DNA from: Nautilus pompilius
Lineage: Eukaryota; Mollusca; Cephalopoda; Nautilida; Nautilidae
Assembly (NCBI GenBank): GCA_018389105.1
Contig: JACATO010002187.1
Location: 398,001-462,000 of the forward strand
Reading direction: 5' to 3'
Length of the DNA: 64,000 nt
In this document: one piece after another, positions 1 to 12,588 of the stretch
Position numbering within the stretch: the first letter of the stretch is position 1
Layout: each line of letters opens with the position of its first letter
Notes under the pieces: model-generated
What the model was told of the DNA's origin: nothing
Seen by the model: the letters and a program-made list of their open reading frames with translations, nothing else
Database searches by the model: none
Made by a program: the position numbers and the translations under genes

Positions 1-93
1 TCACATCAGCATCAAACTCAACAATAACCAATGGCCGAAAGTTTTGCTCCACTGGGCTTTCTGCCACATCTTTGCAGTCCATCATGGCCGGTT
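1..93 (-). CDS. Candidate exon, unidentified minus-strand gene, continues left of the window
   Basis: Read on the minus strand, a strong acceptor (cctttttcttttcattgactttgctag) is followed by 93 bases with a single open frame. The product reads PAMMDCKDVAESPVEQNFRP then LVIVEFDADV. The other two frames contain stops. The exon opens with two bases that complete a split codon, which fits the one-base overhang of the candidate exon at 5589-5726, giving Glu at the junction. I do not recognise the protein. Confidence 0.5.
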
Positions 94-1485
94 CTAGCAA
101 AGTCAATGAAAAGAAAAAGGTAACAGGTGTAATTAAGATAAACATCAAATATAACAATAAAGAAATTTTAATTCTGAGTTTGTCCACATCTTGAACACGC
201 TTACTAGTCCTTATGCGGATAAACTATAATTGTTTTTGTTTTCACATGGTAGTCATGTTGTCACTCTCATGCTGTCTCCGCATTTACCACATGAGCTACT
301 GGATCATGTGCCATTGCATCATGCTTTGACCAAGCAGTGCTATTGTACTGAGAAAGACAACGTGAAATGTTAAAAAAAGGAAATGGATTTAACTGATGCC
401 CAAAAATTTGAAATTATCATTTCTTTGGATGCCAAATGTTGTAATGAAGCTCAGCTTAGCGAAAGAGTTGGAGTAGATACTGGTTCAAACATATTTTACA
501 AAATAATGCAGTAAAGATGGCCAACAGCCGTCTTTCACAATATGATTGATGACAGCTGCGTTATTTGGATATCTTTGAATAGGGATCTAAAACAAGAAAA
601 ACAATCATAAGTAACAGCATTTTCTCATTGCTCTTCGAAAGTAGTTAGTTAAAAATAATGCCGAAAGAAGAAATTCTGCGTTATGCCTCTTGCCTGAAAT
701 GATTATACGGTCTATGTCCGAAGTGTCAGCATTGAGAATTCGTCTCAAAAAATACCAACAGAAAAACAAGGGAAAGATGTAAAGAGTCTGGAAAATACTG
801 CAATCGACACTTACTAAAACTATGCAAAAAAAAAAAAAAAAAAAAAATGCTACACCAATAATTTTATAACTAATCTTTGACATTCAGAAAAATTCTATAA
901 TGGGATCGGATTGTCTGACCCTAGCGGCTCTTAGTTTATATGAAATCCTGTGGTGCTCTGAAGGTTAAGCCACCTGTTCTGTTCATTTGGCCTTCTTTAT
1001 TGTTCTGTGCCACCAGCTGTTATCCATCTGGGTACTTTTGTTTCAGAAAAATTGGTGTCATGAATGGCCTGTCCTAGCTGTGGTGGTGTCCCCAATGGGT
1101 GACTGTCACTAATAATTATTTGTTCCATTTAGCAGTTGGCTTGAAATATTTCCTCGTGGTAATAATTTGCATAATAATGTTAAGCCGGGTGAGTTTTTAA
1201 GCATCCTACTTGTCTGGCTAATGTATCTTGTTGTATACTTGCATAAGGCATCAATGGTACCAAGAAATACTTTCTGGATTAGGTCCATGAAAATCAACAA
1301 GGTGCAGCTGCATCCCTCACATGAGATGTTTCTAGTTTGGGTTGTAGATATTTATGAGAGAACCTGGTAAAGATTTTTTAAAAATAGTTAAAGGTTCTCG
1401 TGTGAACAGCGGAAACTTACAAATAAATATATTTTTAATTCTACAGTTAGTAATACTAGAGATCACAATTATCAAGGAGTAAAAG

Positions 1486-1670
1486 CTAGACTAAGTGGCG
1501 CAGTATTCCACTAGTAGATTGCTACGGACGAGGGCCTAAGTTTGAATCCTGGTCGAGATTGGCTCAGTATGGCGCACCTTCCCAAGCATCATTCCTTCTC
1601 ATTTTCCAGCTGTATACACGGGTCCCCTCTGGACTCCAGTTTCCTTGCACTCATAAAAAGATAAGAAAAC
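1486..1670 (+). repeat. tRNA-derived SINE-like repeat, copy 1
   Basis: The head resembles a tRNA with box A (gtggcgcagt) and box B (gtttgaatcctgg). The body shares an actagtagattgct...ggcctaagt...attggctcagtatgg pattern with copies at 17.2, 30.1 and 60.7 kb. A downstream ggactccagtttcct segment matches the tail motif of those repeats. Boundaries are approximate. Confidence 0.5.
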
Positions 1671-4600
1671 GAAAAGTTCTACTGGGAATTTTCTTCCTCT
1701 GTTTTATTTAAGAAACTGAAGCCAGGGAGGGCTTCATCTGATGGATGCTTTGCATGCCAACATTGGTGTGCTGCAGGTCTGAAGGAGGAAGAATCTATCA
1801 TGGCTAGATGTTTAAAAAAAAAAAGAAGGAAAATTTCACTCGTAGAGTAATAAATAAAAGAAGAAAACTGCTGGGCACTGCTTGTTGTTGCCATATGTAA
1901 ATCACTTTAAAATTTTCAGTAAAAGACACTTGTTTTCCCTGGGGGCATTGTATAAATCATGACAGCTTCCTGCCCACTCGTAGAAGCTAGACAATTTACA
2001 GGTTAGCTTAGTTCAAAATACCAGTTTCCATAAGCACAAAACCAAAGATTTAAAAACAAATTAGGTTTGATGAGATCTGTAAAGAATGAACTTTCAAAAT
2101 GTTATCCAAAACATTTCTGTTCATTGCTATGTACTAATATAAACAGAAACCCGAGTTAAAATGTCATTTGATGGCCATGTGACATTAAAAACATTTTTAA
2201 AAAAAATTTATTTTTGGAATCAGATTCATGAGAAGCAATAAAAAAGTAAACCAATTCACTTGGGGTTTGCAGTATATATATTGTTAGCACTCTGCAATAA
2301 CAATTATACTTGGATGAATGTGTCTTGCTAACATAAGGCATCCACTCAAGATATCCCTCTGGTGTCAGTTTCCTTAACCAAGTAGAAAAACAGTGCAAAG
2401 GTTAAAGGTTAATCAAATACTACAGCAAAATGACCCTACTAGAAAGTTTCGTGTTTAGATATGCGAGAAAACCTGAACTTTAAAAATATTTTAAAATAGA
2501 GAAATAAACTGAGTAAAAACCATCAAGCCATAAGATTTTTTTTAAAATGCTAATTATCAGCTTTTTTTATCTATGTAAATGGAACATTTTGTTGTTTTTT
2601 TTGACTGATTGAATAAATATCTAGATGAACAGTTAAATAACAAATAGATAAATAAATAGAATAATAATAATAAAAACAAATATTTAACTTAATTTATGAA
2701 GTAATAAATGGCATGCAGAGAAAATTCACACTTTATAACAGCAGGAGAACTAACTACTTACCTAGCAGCAGTCATTATTTAGTAGCTCAAATTCTGTATG
2801 TGAAAAGCCACTTGCAGCAGCCATAACAGTAACCAAGCTGGTCTTAGTTGGCCTGTTTGTGCAATGGCATAGGTTTACAAGAAATTGCTAATCCAGAAAA
2901 TTCACCAACCCAATTTAAAACTTTCCTCAAAATCGCAAGCTAAAAGCTGCTGATGTGCTGTCAGTCTATTTGGCAACCAATGGACAATTCTGGTTATCAG
3001 AGTAAACACAAGATGTAGAACAAACAGTAGAAATAAGATATTTTACTCATTTATTTCAAGCCATTAATGTTTTCCTCGGAGGTTAGTTTATCCTAAAGAA
3101 AGGAGGTTATTATATGTACACAAAGTAAAATGTAAATCTCAAATTCTTTAGGAAAATTTTAAAGTAAAGCTGACCTTTTAATTAATATAACTATTTATTT
3201 ACTTATTTTTGTGAACTTGCTTGTAAATTAATTTTAAAATAAATTTCAGAAAATTTATTCTTCCGATGCTTTTAAACATATGGACTATTCCATAGCTCTC
3301 TTGTCAAGAAGATCACAAACAACTTTGGGTGTGTCATAGTTGTACATAGTGCTGTATAAACATTTGGTTGAGCATCCCTTCAAACTGATGTCCAGTATCG
3401 TGTTTGTGCAGTTTATGCAATCACTTCTTGTACTCTTAATTCAAAAGAGCTCCAAAAAAGCTAAGATGGTAGTTTACAAAACATCAACACAAAATTATCT
3501 AATTTGTTTCTATCTGCATTTGATGTGATGCATAGCAGTAGTAATATGCTAAAAATTGATTAAACTTCACAGTTACTTTAAAGCGCAAAGGATTTAAAAA
3601 CAAACTTAAGACCACATTTTTAAAGCTGCTGAAAAGCATTTTTTATAGCAAGGTCAAAGATTGCATATTCTGACAGTTGAGAAAGTATTAAAAGTAGAAA
3701 ATTCATACAAAATGTCTTTTGTTTGTTGGTTATTCAAGTTAAACATATCAGATAATATTCTTTTAAATAAATGCAAATAGTCCACTTATTTTTAGAATGC
3801 AAATGAAAAGAACAAAGGCTCCATACAACAAATTATGTTCATATCATATCTACAGTAGCATATGACAGCATGACGTCTATCAAACATCAACATATCATAA
3901 AGAAAAGGTCAACAAGTAAGTTATTTGAAATCTTTAAAACTATATTTTAGTACATGTACAAATCAAATAGAGTATTTCTGCACCTACTTACACATCAGAG
4001 GCATGCACAAAAGTGCATACTTATATCCTTTTGTCAGCATCAGTGAGCAAAGGTTTAGCAGAAACCAGTTGTCTGTAAATAAGCAACTTTGCTATTTATG
4101 AAAGTATAACTCATCATAAAATGAAGGAATAAAGGGCATTTCTCTCTTTTTTTTATTTAAATAAACAGAATCCAACCATCAGAAGAATGCTAACCAAACC
4201 TGACCATTTCTTTCTTTCTTCTTTTTCAAAGAACCTGGGATTAATCAGAACTAGTTAAAAGAACATTTCTTGTTAAACTAGGTCCTAAGAGCAAATCCTT
4301 TTTGAAAAGTCTCTGACAAGATAAACTTTTAGCAGAGAAAACTGAGGAACAAAGGGTTAATTTTAAACAGGATTTTAAAAGAAGCAAATATTAATAAAAC
4401 TTATGCATCATATTAAACCATTTAAAAATAATTACAATGTAATTTTTATTTCTCTATCTTAAACATGCTGTTCACCTACCCAGAATTCTAAAGCTAAACA
4501 CAATTATATTATAGAGTATTGGATAGTATGCAAAGAGGCAGGAAAGCCATGGCATTCATACAGCCTCTATAATCTCAAAATGTTCATCAAGTCCATTTAT

Positions 4601-5244
4601 TAAACCATAACAACATGACTCCTCCACTCCCATTTTAAATCTAAAAGAACACCCAGCAGACTGGACACTTAAGGAATTATACCAACTGCTAACACATAGC
4701 CTTCCCTCTCATTACCATGTCAAAGAAACTAACACAGTTTGCATTAACCTGCATCTTCTATACGGAAACCATCTGTCAGGGTTTCTGACAGATCACTGGA
4801 TCTGCATCCTGTCCTGTGCTGACTTCCACACATAGAAAGAGAAGTGACAGAGTTGCATGGCAAGGACACAAACATCTGGTAAATAGCAGTCAGTCAAACT
4901 TCCCAAAGACATGGGAAGTTTAAAGCTGTACCACAGGTATTAGGACTTCTGTGTAATACTGGAAAAAAGATAAATACTCTTTCTGCAGCAAACAGCTGAA
5001 GCATTTAAAACAGATAATAGGATAAATGGCCTACAAAGTCAACCTAAAACATACTAAATAATAAATAAAAATCTAGTGCCAAAAGGATAGTTTGACAGCA
5101 TGAAATAAGGGCGAAATAACCATTAACAGGAACTCTATTAAATTTACTACCATATAAAACAATTGAGAAAATTTCCCAACAAGACTTGTACTTCCTCTTA
5201 GCTATGGACATAGGTTCTAAACCACGTCATGAGCGCTGTCAGGG

Positions 5245-5420
5245 CTAGTCCAAGTTTTGTTCAAGGAATAAAATGATTTCCAGTGCCACTCTTGGATTTA
5301 CTCCCTGTAGTAAAAATAGATTGCCTTTCAAAATTCCTGGTCTTCACTGCTCAACAGGTTGCTTCGAGTAACCATTGGTGCTTTTCCAGAATGGCAAGTT
5401 TGCTCCAACTGAATTAAAAC
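5245..5420 (+). repeat. Dispersed repeat R1, copy a
   Basis: The segment tagtaaaaatagattgcctttc...ggtcttcactgctcaacagg...agtaaccattgg...gaatggcaag...ctccaac is matched along its length by 63790-64000. It is not an open frame and has no visible terminal repeats, so its class is unknown. A SINE or a short non-autonomous element is possible. Confidence 0.5.
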
Positions 5421-5588
5421 TTCCACAATTTCACAGGGTTTAGCTTGTATAAACAACATGCAATTGATGGATCCAATCAAAAGGACAAGAGAAGTTTTCT
5501 GGGTAGCTGGTTGATAAGCAATGTTCTTGGCCGCCTGGATGCTCAGAATTTAATTCTAATGTTTAAGTGTTTTAATCAATGATCTCAC

Positions 5589-5726
5589 CTGACCTATATG
5601 TCGAATCCATCACTAACAAAAATTTTTTTCTTCTTTTCGGCAGGAGTCTGAAGCATTCCTTCTCAATGGGTAACTTATCAAACAAGAGCCAAGTAGATGA
5701 TGACTCGGCATCAATCATCAAGTAAC
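5589..5726 (-). CDS. Candidate exon, unidentified minus-strand gene
   Basis: The donor on the minus strand is GGTCAG|gtgaga. The acceptor lies after a (CCT)n pyrimidine run, at ttgag|GTTAC. The only open frame gives 45 codons containing IDAESSSTWLLFDKLPIEKE and LLPKRRKKFLLVMDSTYRS. An AG five bases earlier would put stops in all frames, which weakens the case. The phase matches the exon at 1-93. Unrecognised family. Confidence 0.4.
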
Positions 5727-6055
5727 CTCAACTGGAGGAGGAGGAGGAATGTCTTCCCCAACTCATCAGTATCTTGATTTTCATGAAATAGGAAATGCAG
5801 AGAGAGAAAACTGTTTCTGAAACAAGCACTGGATAAATTGTACCTCTCTTGCCCATCAGAAAGAGCGGCTGGCTATCTTATAACCTGCCATATTATTTTC
5901 ACAGGTGTAAGATAAACCTCTCTTATAACCCACAAAAGTCAAACGTGGAACTGATCTATTTACACCGCATACACTCACAACTCTACACCACAGCTATAAC
6001 TATTTTAGTGTCCAATAAAATTACTTTGCACCATCACAAAAGAAGATATACACAC

Positions 6056-6088
<33 letters not shown>

Positions 6089-6787
6089 CACTTCGTGTAT
6101 CGTTAGTATTGTAAGCCGTTCAATTTGACATTAAGAACGAATCATCAAAGAACAGAACTAGTCTTCTCATGATCAGCAAGCAATGAAAGTAGAATACCAT
6201 GAGCATGGAAGAGGGGAGTAGTGAGCCACTGACTTTAGCTATCTACTGAGAGTTTTATGATGATGTCATCAGTTTAAGCAAATACATAATCTGGTAGCCA
6301 TTTTTTTAAGAAAAATACCAGACTATAGCTAGCTTTGTAAAAGTGAGAAAAGGTATGTTTTCAACCTCCAAAGTGAAAGTGTAATACTTGATATAAATTG
6401 TCATATTCAATAAATGCTGCATGACACAAAACTGATGTCGTTACCACTGGATCATGTGATATATTGGGAAAACACGAACACGAGTAAGATCTATAGCATA
6501 TGGACAGAGAGGATTATTACCGCTCCATAGTGTCATGCCATATTGTTTTTGAGATCTACATCATCACTTACAGGCATACCTGAAAAAGCGCTGTTTCCTT
6601 ATAACACTCTTTATCCTGGAGGAAAATTCCTACATTATAGTGACTTCCTGTAGTGCTCCATTTACCAAGAACACATCCTGAGAACTATAAGAAGTATGCC
6701 TGCATTATTTAATTATCAGTGCTTGTCTTCCTTCTGATGAGATAATTAAACCATATTATATCTTTATCATCAAAGTGTACTCAAAGA

Positions 6788-7900
6788 TGGTTCGACAGAA
6801 AAAGAAAGAATATCAAAACCAGTAGTGGTGTAGACACCAAGAAAGCTGGAAGCATAGTGACTAAGATGGATCAAAGTCTGCAACATCTAAAAAATTTGCG
6901 ACAGAATTTCTACGCTGTGTCAGTGCACTGAAATAGAGAGAGCTGTAGATGACAAACATCTATTTGATATGAATTGGAATATAATTCCTGGTGCCCCTTT
7001 CAGAAGAGGTGGTCAGTAACAGCTTCCGAAATTCGCTATGGACTAAGTACACTGGAAGCCAGGAAGTTTGCTATCAGTTTGTAGTCCATAATAATAATAA
7101 TAATAACAAAAAAAAAAAAAGGAATTTCCAGAATCATGATCTACAAATGAATACACTGCTGAGAACTGGTTGTCAAACTTTCACTTTCCAAATTTGTCTC
7201 TGCATCATCTCAAGTTTATGAGTTTATCAAGAGCAACAAGTTCCAACAAACATCACGTCAACAGATTTTACAAAAAAACTTAGAAACGTTGATGACCAAA
7301 GAAAAGTTTGGTCCAGTAGATATCTATAACACCTGTGTGCTGTGCACAGTGGATGCAACTGGCGGTTTTGTTCCATTCTTAATGGTATTTCCTCGTTTGC
7401 ATTTCCAAGCTCATTAGCAATCATTAGTGTAGATCAATTTCCCCCCAGGAATGTGACAGCAGAGAACTCCTGTTTTTACGAAACATTTCAGAAAGCCAAT
7501 AATTGCTCAAACGCTATGCCATGTTTTGATTGAGATGCTATATCATGCCAAAAAAATATGGAATAATATTGCTTACACCTATCCACCCATTTTAGCCATT
7601 AGACGACTTAGTGCGCAGCCCATTTCAAGTTTGCTATGACCCTGCTACAAGTGCCTTTTCGTGATCAACCATCCAGTGATGCTGTTCGGGTGGTTGTCAG
7701 GGCTCATCCACCTGTTTTCCTGTCAAGCAACGTCACCTCTACTTTTAATGTCTGTGATGTGAAGGCTTCTGAAAGGAATGTACTTGACGACCAAAGCATT
7801 TCTAGCAACACATGTAGCTAGTCATCCTCGTGTCACACTCGGATCCTCTAGCACCAGGGATGCTGCTGCCCAGCTGGATTTTCGCATCATCATCAACAAC
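6788..7900 (+). pseudogene. Decayed pogo/Jerky-type (CENP-B-like) transposase relic
   Basis: Fragments in changing frames follow the order of pogo/Jerky-like transposases. MVRQKKKEYQN at about 6788 is the start. PLSEEVVSNSFRNSLWTKY (about 6993) corresponds to the region before DNA binding. FYKKL...KFGPVDIYNTCVL (about 7270-7340) matches the start of the DDE domain. CTVDATGGFVPFLMVFPRLH (about 7340-7405) matches the conserved central strand. The tail at 7840-7925 is Ser/Glu-rich. Many stops and frame changes show it is dead. No terminal repeats were located. Confidence 0.5.
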
Positions 7901-7949
7901 AAGTCAGAAGTGAATCGTTTTTCCTAGGACACCTCAGAAGAAGAAATAA

Positions 7950-9440
7950 AGGTAAAAAACAAACAACTAAATCCCGACAGACACACCTGTGAAAGGGCAA
8001 CTCCATTCGTACCCGCCAGGCCAGAAACGGGAAAGGTTGGAGGATGAAGAGGCCGAGCCCGAGGATGCCACCAGCCCCCAATTATCGATATGGCTCGGCA
8101 GGGGAAGCCCGTGTGACACGGAAATGTAACCGACGGGGCTGCTATCCGGATGGCGAGCACAGTCAGCTGCTATTTATTTAAAGGTCGTGTCGAGTGAGGC
8201 GGAGAAACAGCGTTCAGGTAACGGCTTTGCTTCAGGTAAATGCGCTGCACCGGGCTGCTGAACCTGTCGCCGGGGAATGCGACTGACTTTTAGATTTACT
8301 ACCACGTACACGAAACTTCGCCGGTGTACGGAAGAGCTGCCATCGAACTTCCCTTCCCCAGTTTCAGAAACTATTATTATTATTAATTATTATTATTATT
8401 ATTAATTACACAGACAGTTATCGTGGAGACATTCGTCGCTGTCGGAAGGCTAAGGTGGGCGAGCCGTACCCATTACCCTACTCTCCCCCCCACCCACCAG
8501 AGAATTAGTATCGTCCACGCGTCTACCTGTGAAGTCGTACGGACCACCTCACCTGTACCGTACCCGATCTACCGGGGGCCAGTTGGAACCACAAAAATGC
8601 CGACGGACGGATTTTCGCAGTCGGCCTCGCTGGGCCGAGAAGGCCGGGTTCTCGTCTAGATTCAGGTGAGGCGGGAGGCAGCGATTTACCGCCACCAGGT
8701 GAAACGGAAGACAGAGAGAGAGAGAGAGAGGAGGAGGAGAAAAAGTTGATTCGTTCGGTTCGGTTCACTGTCCAAAAAACAGGTTCTCTCCCCCCCCCCC
8801 CGGGACGGAACGGGATTCCAATGTTCTGCAGAAAGGATAAGAGTTCTAGAAACTAAGGTAAGGATGAACCCTGCAATCATTCCCGCCGCTGTCTCCTTAA
8901 GAGAGAGAGAGAGAGATACCCCCCCCTCCCATAATGTCTGCCGTCCGGCCCGGCCCGGCCGTGCAGGTGCTTCGTTCCGCTTCGCTTCTGGCTCGCTTCG
9001 GTTTTTCGGCACAACTCCCATCGACTCTCCTTTTCTGGCTCTCCCCGCCGACGACGAAAGTTCGTTGACAGCTTCGGGTTTCATCAATTTCTTGTCCCTA
9101 CCATTCGTCATGTACTTTAACGTGTGTGTGTGCACTCCATCCCCCCTAACCCTTCTCCATCCTATCCCCCCCCACCTAACCCTTCTCCATCCCATCCCCC
9201 CCCCCCACCTAACCCTTCTCCATCCCTGGGAGCCGACTTCATCACTCACCGCTATCCCTGTACCCCACCTGACCGCCGCCGGCGGCACTACTTCGCATGA
9301 CCCCGCACCATGCGGACCCATTGTGCGTGTGATCTCGGTGGCGGCTGCTGGGCCACACCTTTTTCAACAACTTAGGGATTCTCTTGTTTGTGGAAGATGA
9401 TTTGGGAGAGAGGGGGAAGAAAAGGCAACCCCTCCCACTC
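7950..9440. promoter_or_regulatory. CG-rich island, likely promoter
   Basis: CG dinucleotides are frequent here and rare on both sides. The segment also has GA runs, C runs, an ATT microsatellite (about 8370-8407) and a C-rich minisatellite. Donor-like sites on the plus strand (cag|gtaacg near 8218, cag|gtgagg near 8665, aag|gtaagg near 8854) would allow non-coding first exons. It could serve the plus-strand LRR gene 10.7 kb downstream or a minus-strand transcript towards 5.7 kb. The long frames across it look non-coding because they are repeat-driven. Confidence 0.5.
9137..9228 (+). repeat. C-rich minisatellite, three units of 30-33 bases
   Basis: Each unit starts cctaacccttctccatcc and is separated from the next by a run of 8-13 C. 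Units start near 9145, 9175 and 9208. The minus strand is therefore a series of G-runs. Confidence 0.7.
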
Positions 9441-10224
9441 AACCATGACTCTAACCACCTGACCGGAATCCTCGGGGTGGGGTTATGTCAGTTTAAATCG
9501 AATTCACCCTTCCGTGAGTAATGCCAGCAATATTTAAAAAACAACAACAACAAAGAAGTTATAACTCCATATAATGATACATAGTATTAATTAATACTAA
9601 AAGTAAGTAACCCGTACTGAGTGAATGGCTGTGATCTCCCAACCTGCCTGCAACTGTCGTGACCGAGAAATACGTAGATTTCTTTTAGTTTCACTTTTCA
9701 ATTCCATCTATACGCTGTACCCACCCATCGCCAACCAAAAGGGATGCAAAAAAAAATATTCTATCTTAATGTCATCAATCATGTAAGACAATGCTACTAT
9801 TTAAAACAAAAAAAATTAGTTTCATTTACTGTAAACTTTTAAACCTTTGAAGCCCAAAAATTTGGTTATACCATGTTTTTAATTCATTCATATATAAATA
9901 TTTTCTCTCCTTGCCTCCATCCTCCAATTTCAACATTAACATTGTGACCGGTTCGAAGTTAAAATAAGATACGTTTTTCTTAAGCATCCTTCCATCATAG
10001 ATACTTTTTTTAAGTGAAAAAGGGTGGGTCCTTGACACTAGGAATCAAATCTTCCTTTAAATCTTTTTAATGCATTACATAAAAAAAAAAACAAATGAAT
10101 AAATAATCTATAGATTAGTGTTAGATTTGTATAACCCCCTCATTACGGACCAGATGATCTAAACAAATTCCCTTCTATGATTAAAGTTAGATAGGTGGGT
10201 AACTCTGGCTTTTCTCATTGCCTC

Positions 10225-10570
10225 TCAATGAGACCAGTAAGTGTTTGATGCGTCATTGTTCGTCGGATGAGTGTACTCGTATGATGAGATCTTTAAGGGG
10301 TCCGAAGGAATGAAACTTGGAGTGGGTAAGATCCAGACTGGTAAGAGGGGGAGGATGAGGCACTGATGCAAAGTATTAATGGCTTCCCAAGCAATGTATT
10401 ATGTTCTCGCATTGTCATGCTGCAACAGAATGCCCCGTGTCAGGCTTCAGGTGTTTCTCTAGCACACTGCAATATATTGCACTGGTGATGGAGACATCAT
10501 GCGTCACGAAGTGAGCAACGACTGGTCCCTGGAAGTTCCAAAACAACAACAACAACATGACCATATTGGA
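10225..10570 (-). pseudogene. Mariner-type transposase relic (C-terminal half)
   Basis: On the minus strand the frames read LFWNFQGPVVAHFVTHDVSI then TSAIYCSVLEKHLKPDTG, and later ASVPHPPLLPVWILPTPSF and IPSDPLK. This matches the mariner order FWD..G....F, the tyrosine-leucine helix and the HPPYSPDLAPSDFHLF...LK signature. Stops and substitutions within the signature show decay. Confidence 0.6.
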
Positions 10571-10860
10571 GGGATAGCTTTTCTTATCTACCTGTATTTT
10601 CCATCTGTTGATTGGTTTCGCATATCTTAGCTTGCATCAACCTTTCCTGTCCAAACTATTTTCATAGATTACTCCAGTCACTAATGAAATGGGTCTTATT
10701 AAGTATAAATTTTTTTTTTTTTTTTAAAAATCACAAATTTTCCTGGTTTTGGAGAGGGTGGAGGTACCACCTCAACTTTCTGATGAGAACATGTGCTTGA
10801 AATAAACATATTCTGGAGTTAGAAAGAAGAAAGCAGTATTACAAATGGAAGAAAAAATGG

Positions 10861-11215
10861 CAGGGATGCCCCAAAAGTTAATGCCTCCTGTTTATTTTCT
10901 GAAAATTCTGAAATTGTTAACTTACAAAAATTAATACAGATATAAAGCTTTTTTTTTTTTTTTTTGCATGGTTATACATATCTCAGTCTGCACACTTGGA
11001 CCAACATGAACTAGTGCTGGTATGCTGTTACTGTAAATGCTGTGTCTTTGTTCAGCAACAGCATTTTTTGTGGTATCGCCATTTCAAAAGTTTTGTCCAT
11101 GCATGCCTGCCTTCAGAGGACCAAAGCTATGGAAGTCTGATGATGCCAAGTCTAAGCTGTACGGCGGGTGAAGCATAGTCCGTCCAATTCACTCGTGGCT
11201 TCTGATGTTATGAGG
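10861..11215 (-). pseudogene. Second mariner relic with a terminal-repeat-like end
   Basis: The minus strand reads MLHPPYSLDLASSDFHSFGP then LKAGMHGQNF at about 11090-11175, a clear mariner DD34D-type C-terminus. About 100 bases later come VAEQRHSIYSNSIPALV. At 10861 the plus strand shows cagggatgccccaaaagtta, typical of the outer terminal repeat of such elements. The other end was not found. It is a different copy from the relic at 10.2 kb, being better conserved at the signature. Confidence 0.6.
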
Positions 11216-11967
11216 ATTGTGCAAGGTTCGTGAAGAACACCAAGCATAGGAATTTAGATAGCCAAGACAATCAACGGTCATCCCTGTGATTGGCTTATCT
11301 CACGCTAAGTGATGCATCAGATCTTTGTGGATCTGTTTATGGAGTTCACTTTCTCCACTCTGTGATTTACCCAGCATATCACTACTCTCAGCAAATTCCA
11401 ATCATCAAAATTCCCTCGATGATGAGAAATTCAGCTATGTGCATTTGAAATGGCAAAGCATTTTTTCCTAATTCATACCTCAAAAATATTTATTCACTCT
11501 CTCTCTCCCTCTGTCAGTATAAAGTAAATAAAATTCTAGAAAGTATATCACTGATTTGGATATGCATTTAGTCTGAATCTAGATTCGGGAGAACAAAATT
11601 AATGTTAGAGATTCTTGAATTACTCTTAAGCTTAAAAACAAAGATTTATCAGCCTACAAAAACTAGTGTAGGTAACTTAATGCACGCTCCTCATTCTGTA
11701 TACCAGACAATCTCCATCTACTCCCATGTTTCCTTTTCAACTTGAAAGGGGCAACATTAATTATGAGTAATGGAGTTTAGCAAACTAATGGTCAAGCACG
11801 TCCAGGTTGTTAAAATTGCCTCTTTTTAACAGCTTTTCAACATGGCAATCAAGTATGTCAATTCATTTCAAAGCCATGTAGGTGGAGAAGTTTAATATCA
11901 CAGGCATGAGCCAAGATTTAAATTAGAAACAATGCCTTCTGATGGAATGTCTAGAAAGGTGACTCAC

Positions 11968-12115
11968 CGTGTAATGTAGTAGGTGCAAATCTTGTCTGAT
12001 ACAGCTGCAAGCTTTGTCCTGATAGGTGATGACGCCAACTGAAATATGGGATTGGCAGGCAAAAACATTATTTCACCTGAAAGACCCGCAGAACCTTGTG
12101 TTGATATAAGACTTC
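11968..12115 (-). CDS. Candidate exon, unidentified minus-strand gene
   Basis: The minus-strand donor is ACACG|gtgagt, close to consensus, and the acceptor is cactacatggtag. The frame is open for 48 codons and contains SLISTQGSAGLSGEIMFLPA and NPIFQLASSPIRTKLAAVSD. It begins with two bases that complete a Gly codon with the candidate exon at 17782-17829. It ends with two bases of the next codon, so the next exon must start with one base; I could not place that exon. Unrecognised family. Confidence 0.45.
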
Positions 12116-12588
12116 CTACCATGTAGTGATGATAATTTTGTAAAGGAAAAAAAAAAAAAAAAAGACAGAGGAGGACATTAAAGGGAAATACAGTAAAGAC
12201 TGTCATAAAAAAACTTGTTTGTCACACATGTTTAAATCAAAGTGACACTAACAGAATGAGATTGATGACAGCTAGATACTTTAAATTATTCCAGTGTGAA
12301 TGACTGACTGCGAAAATAAAATTTACTTTCTATAAAGCTAATATTTCTGAAACAGCTTTGTTTGTAACTTTTTCAGTTCACGTATTCACTTACAGAGGCT
12401 GTAGTGTGTTCCATGGATGTATGTATTACAGCTTTCTAGAATTCTTTGACAGGTAAAATAAAATTCAAATGGTTATATACTCTGGTTAATATCTTTCTTT
12501 GTGGACTGGAACAAATTTTAAAATGGCATCTGTAAACTGATATTAAATTTAACCAGTTCAGAATAATGACTGTGCATTCATGTTACTA

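Larger units (their letters stand above)
94..5588. other. AT-rich intron of the minus-strand candidate gene
   Basis: This stretch is mostly unique AT-rich DNA with short homopolymers. It contains a SINE-like repeat at 1486-1670 and a dispersed repeat at 5245-5420. Around 382-500 the plus strand reads MDLTDAQKFEI and then a short helix-turn-helix-like stretch broken by stops, which may be a transposase relic. No confident gene. Confidence 0.4.
5727..11967. other. Gap between candidate exons: TE relics and a CG-rich island
   Basis: The gap contains a (TA)n(TG)n microsatellite at about 6054-6090, a pogo/Jerky-like relic, the island at 8.0-9.4 kb and two mariner relics, each listed separately. 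The remainder (9.5-10.2 and 11.3-11.9 kb) is unique AT-rich sequence with nothing recognisable. Confidence 0.5.

Noticed and set aside
1-93. Assignment of the left-edge exon to a KDM3/JMJD1C-like demethylase because of its VEFD motif
   Set aside because: Only four or five residues agree, and the preceding candidate exons do not resemble that family.
2762-2887. Possible minus-strand exon with strong donor CTAG|gtaagt and 41 open codons
   Set aside because: The only open frame ends in TAG exactly at the donor, and the other frames have stops. It does not fit the phase of the neighbouring candidate exons.
6582-6617. 36-base minus-strand micro-exon with good acceptor and donor
   Set aside because: Two frames are open at this size by chance, and it does not restore the phase needed between 11968 and 5726.
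8686-9400. Frames of 211 (minus) and 178 (plus) residues
   Set aside because: They cross GA, C and CCTAACCC repeats in a CG-rich island and show no protein-like pattern or motif.
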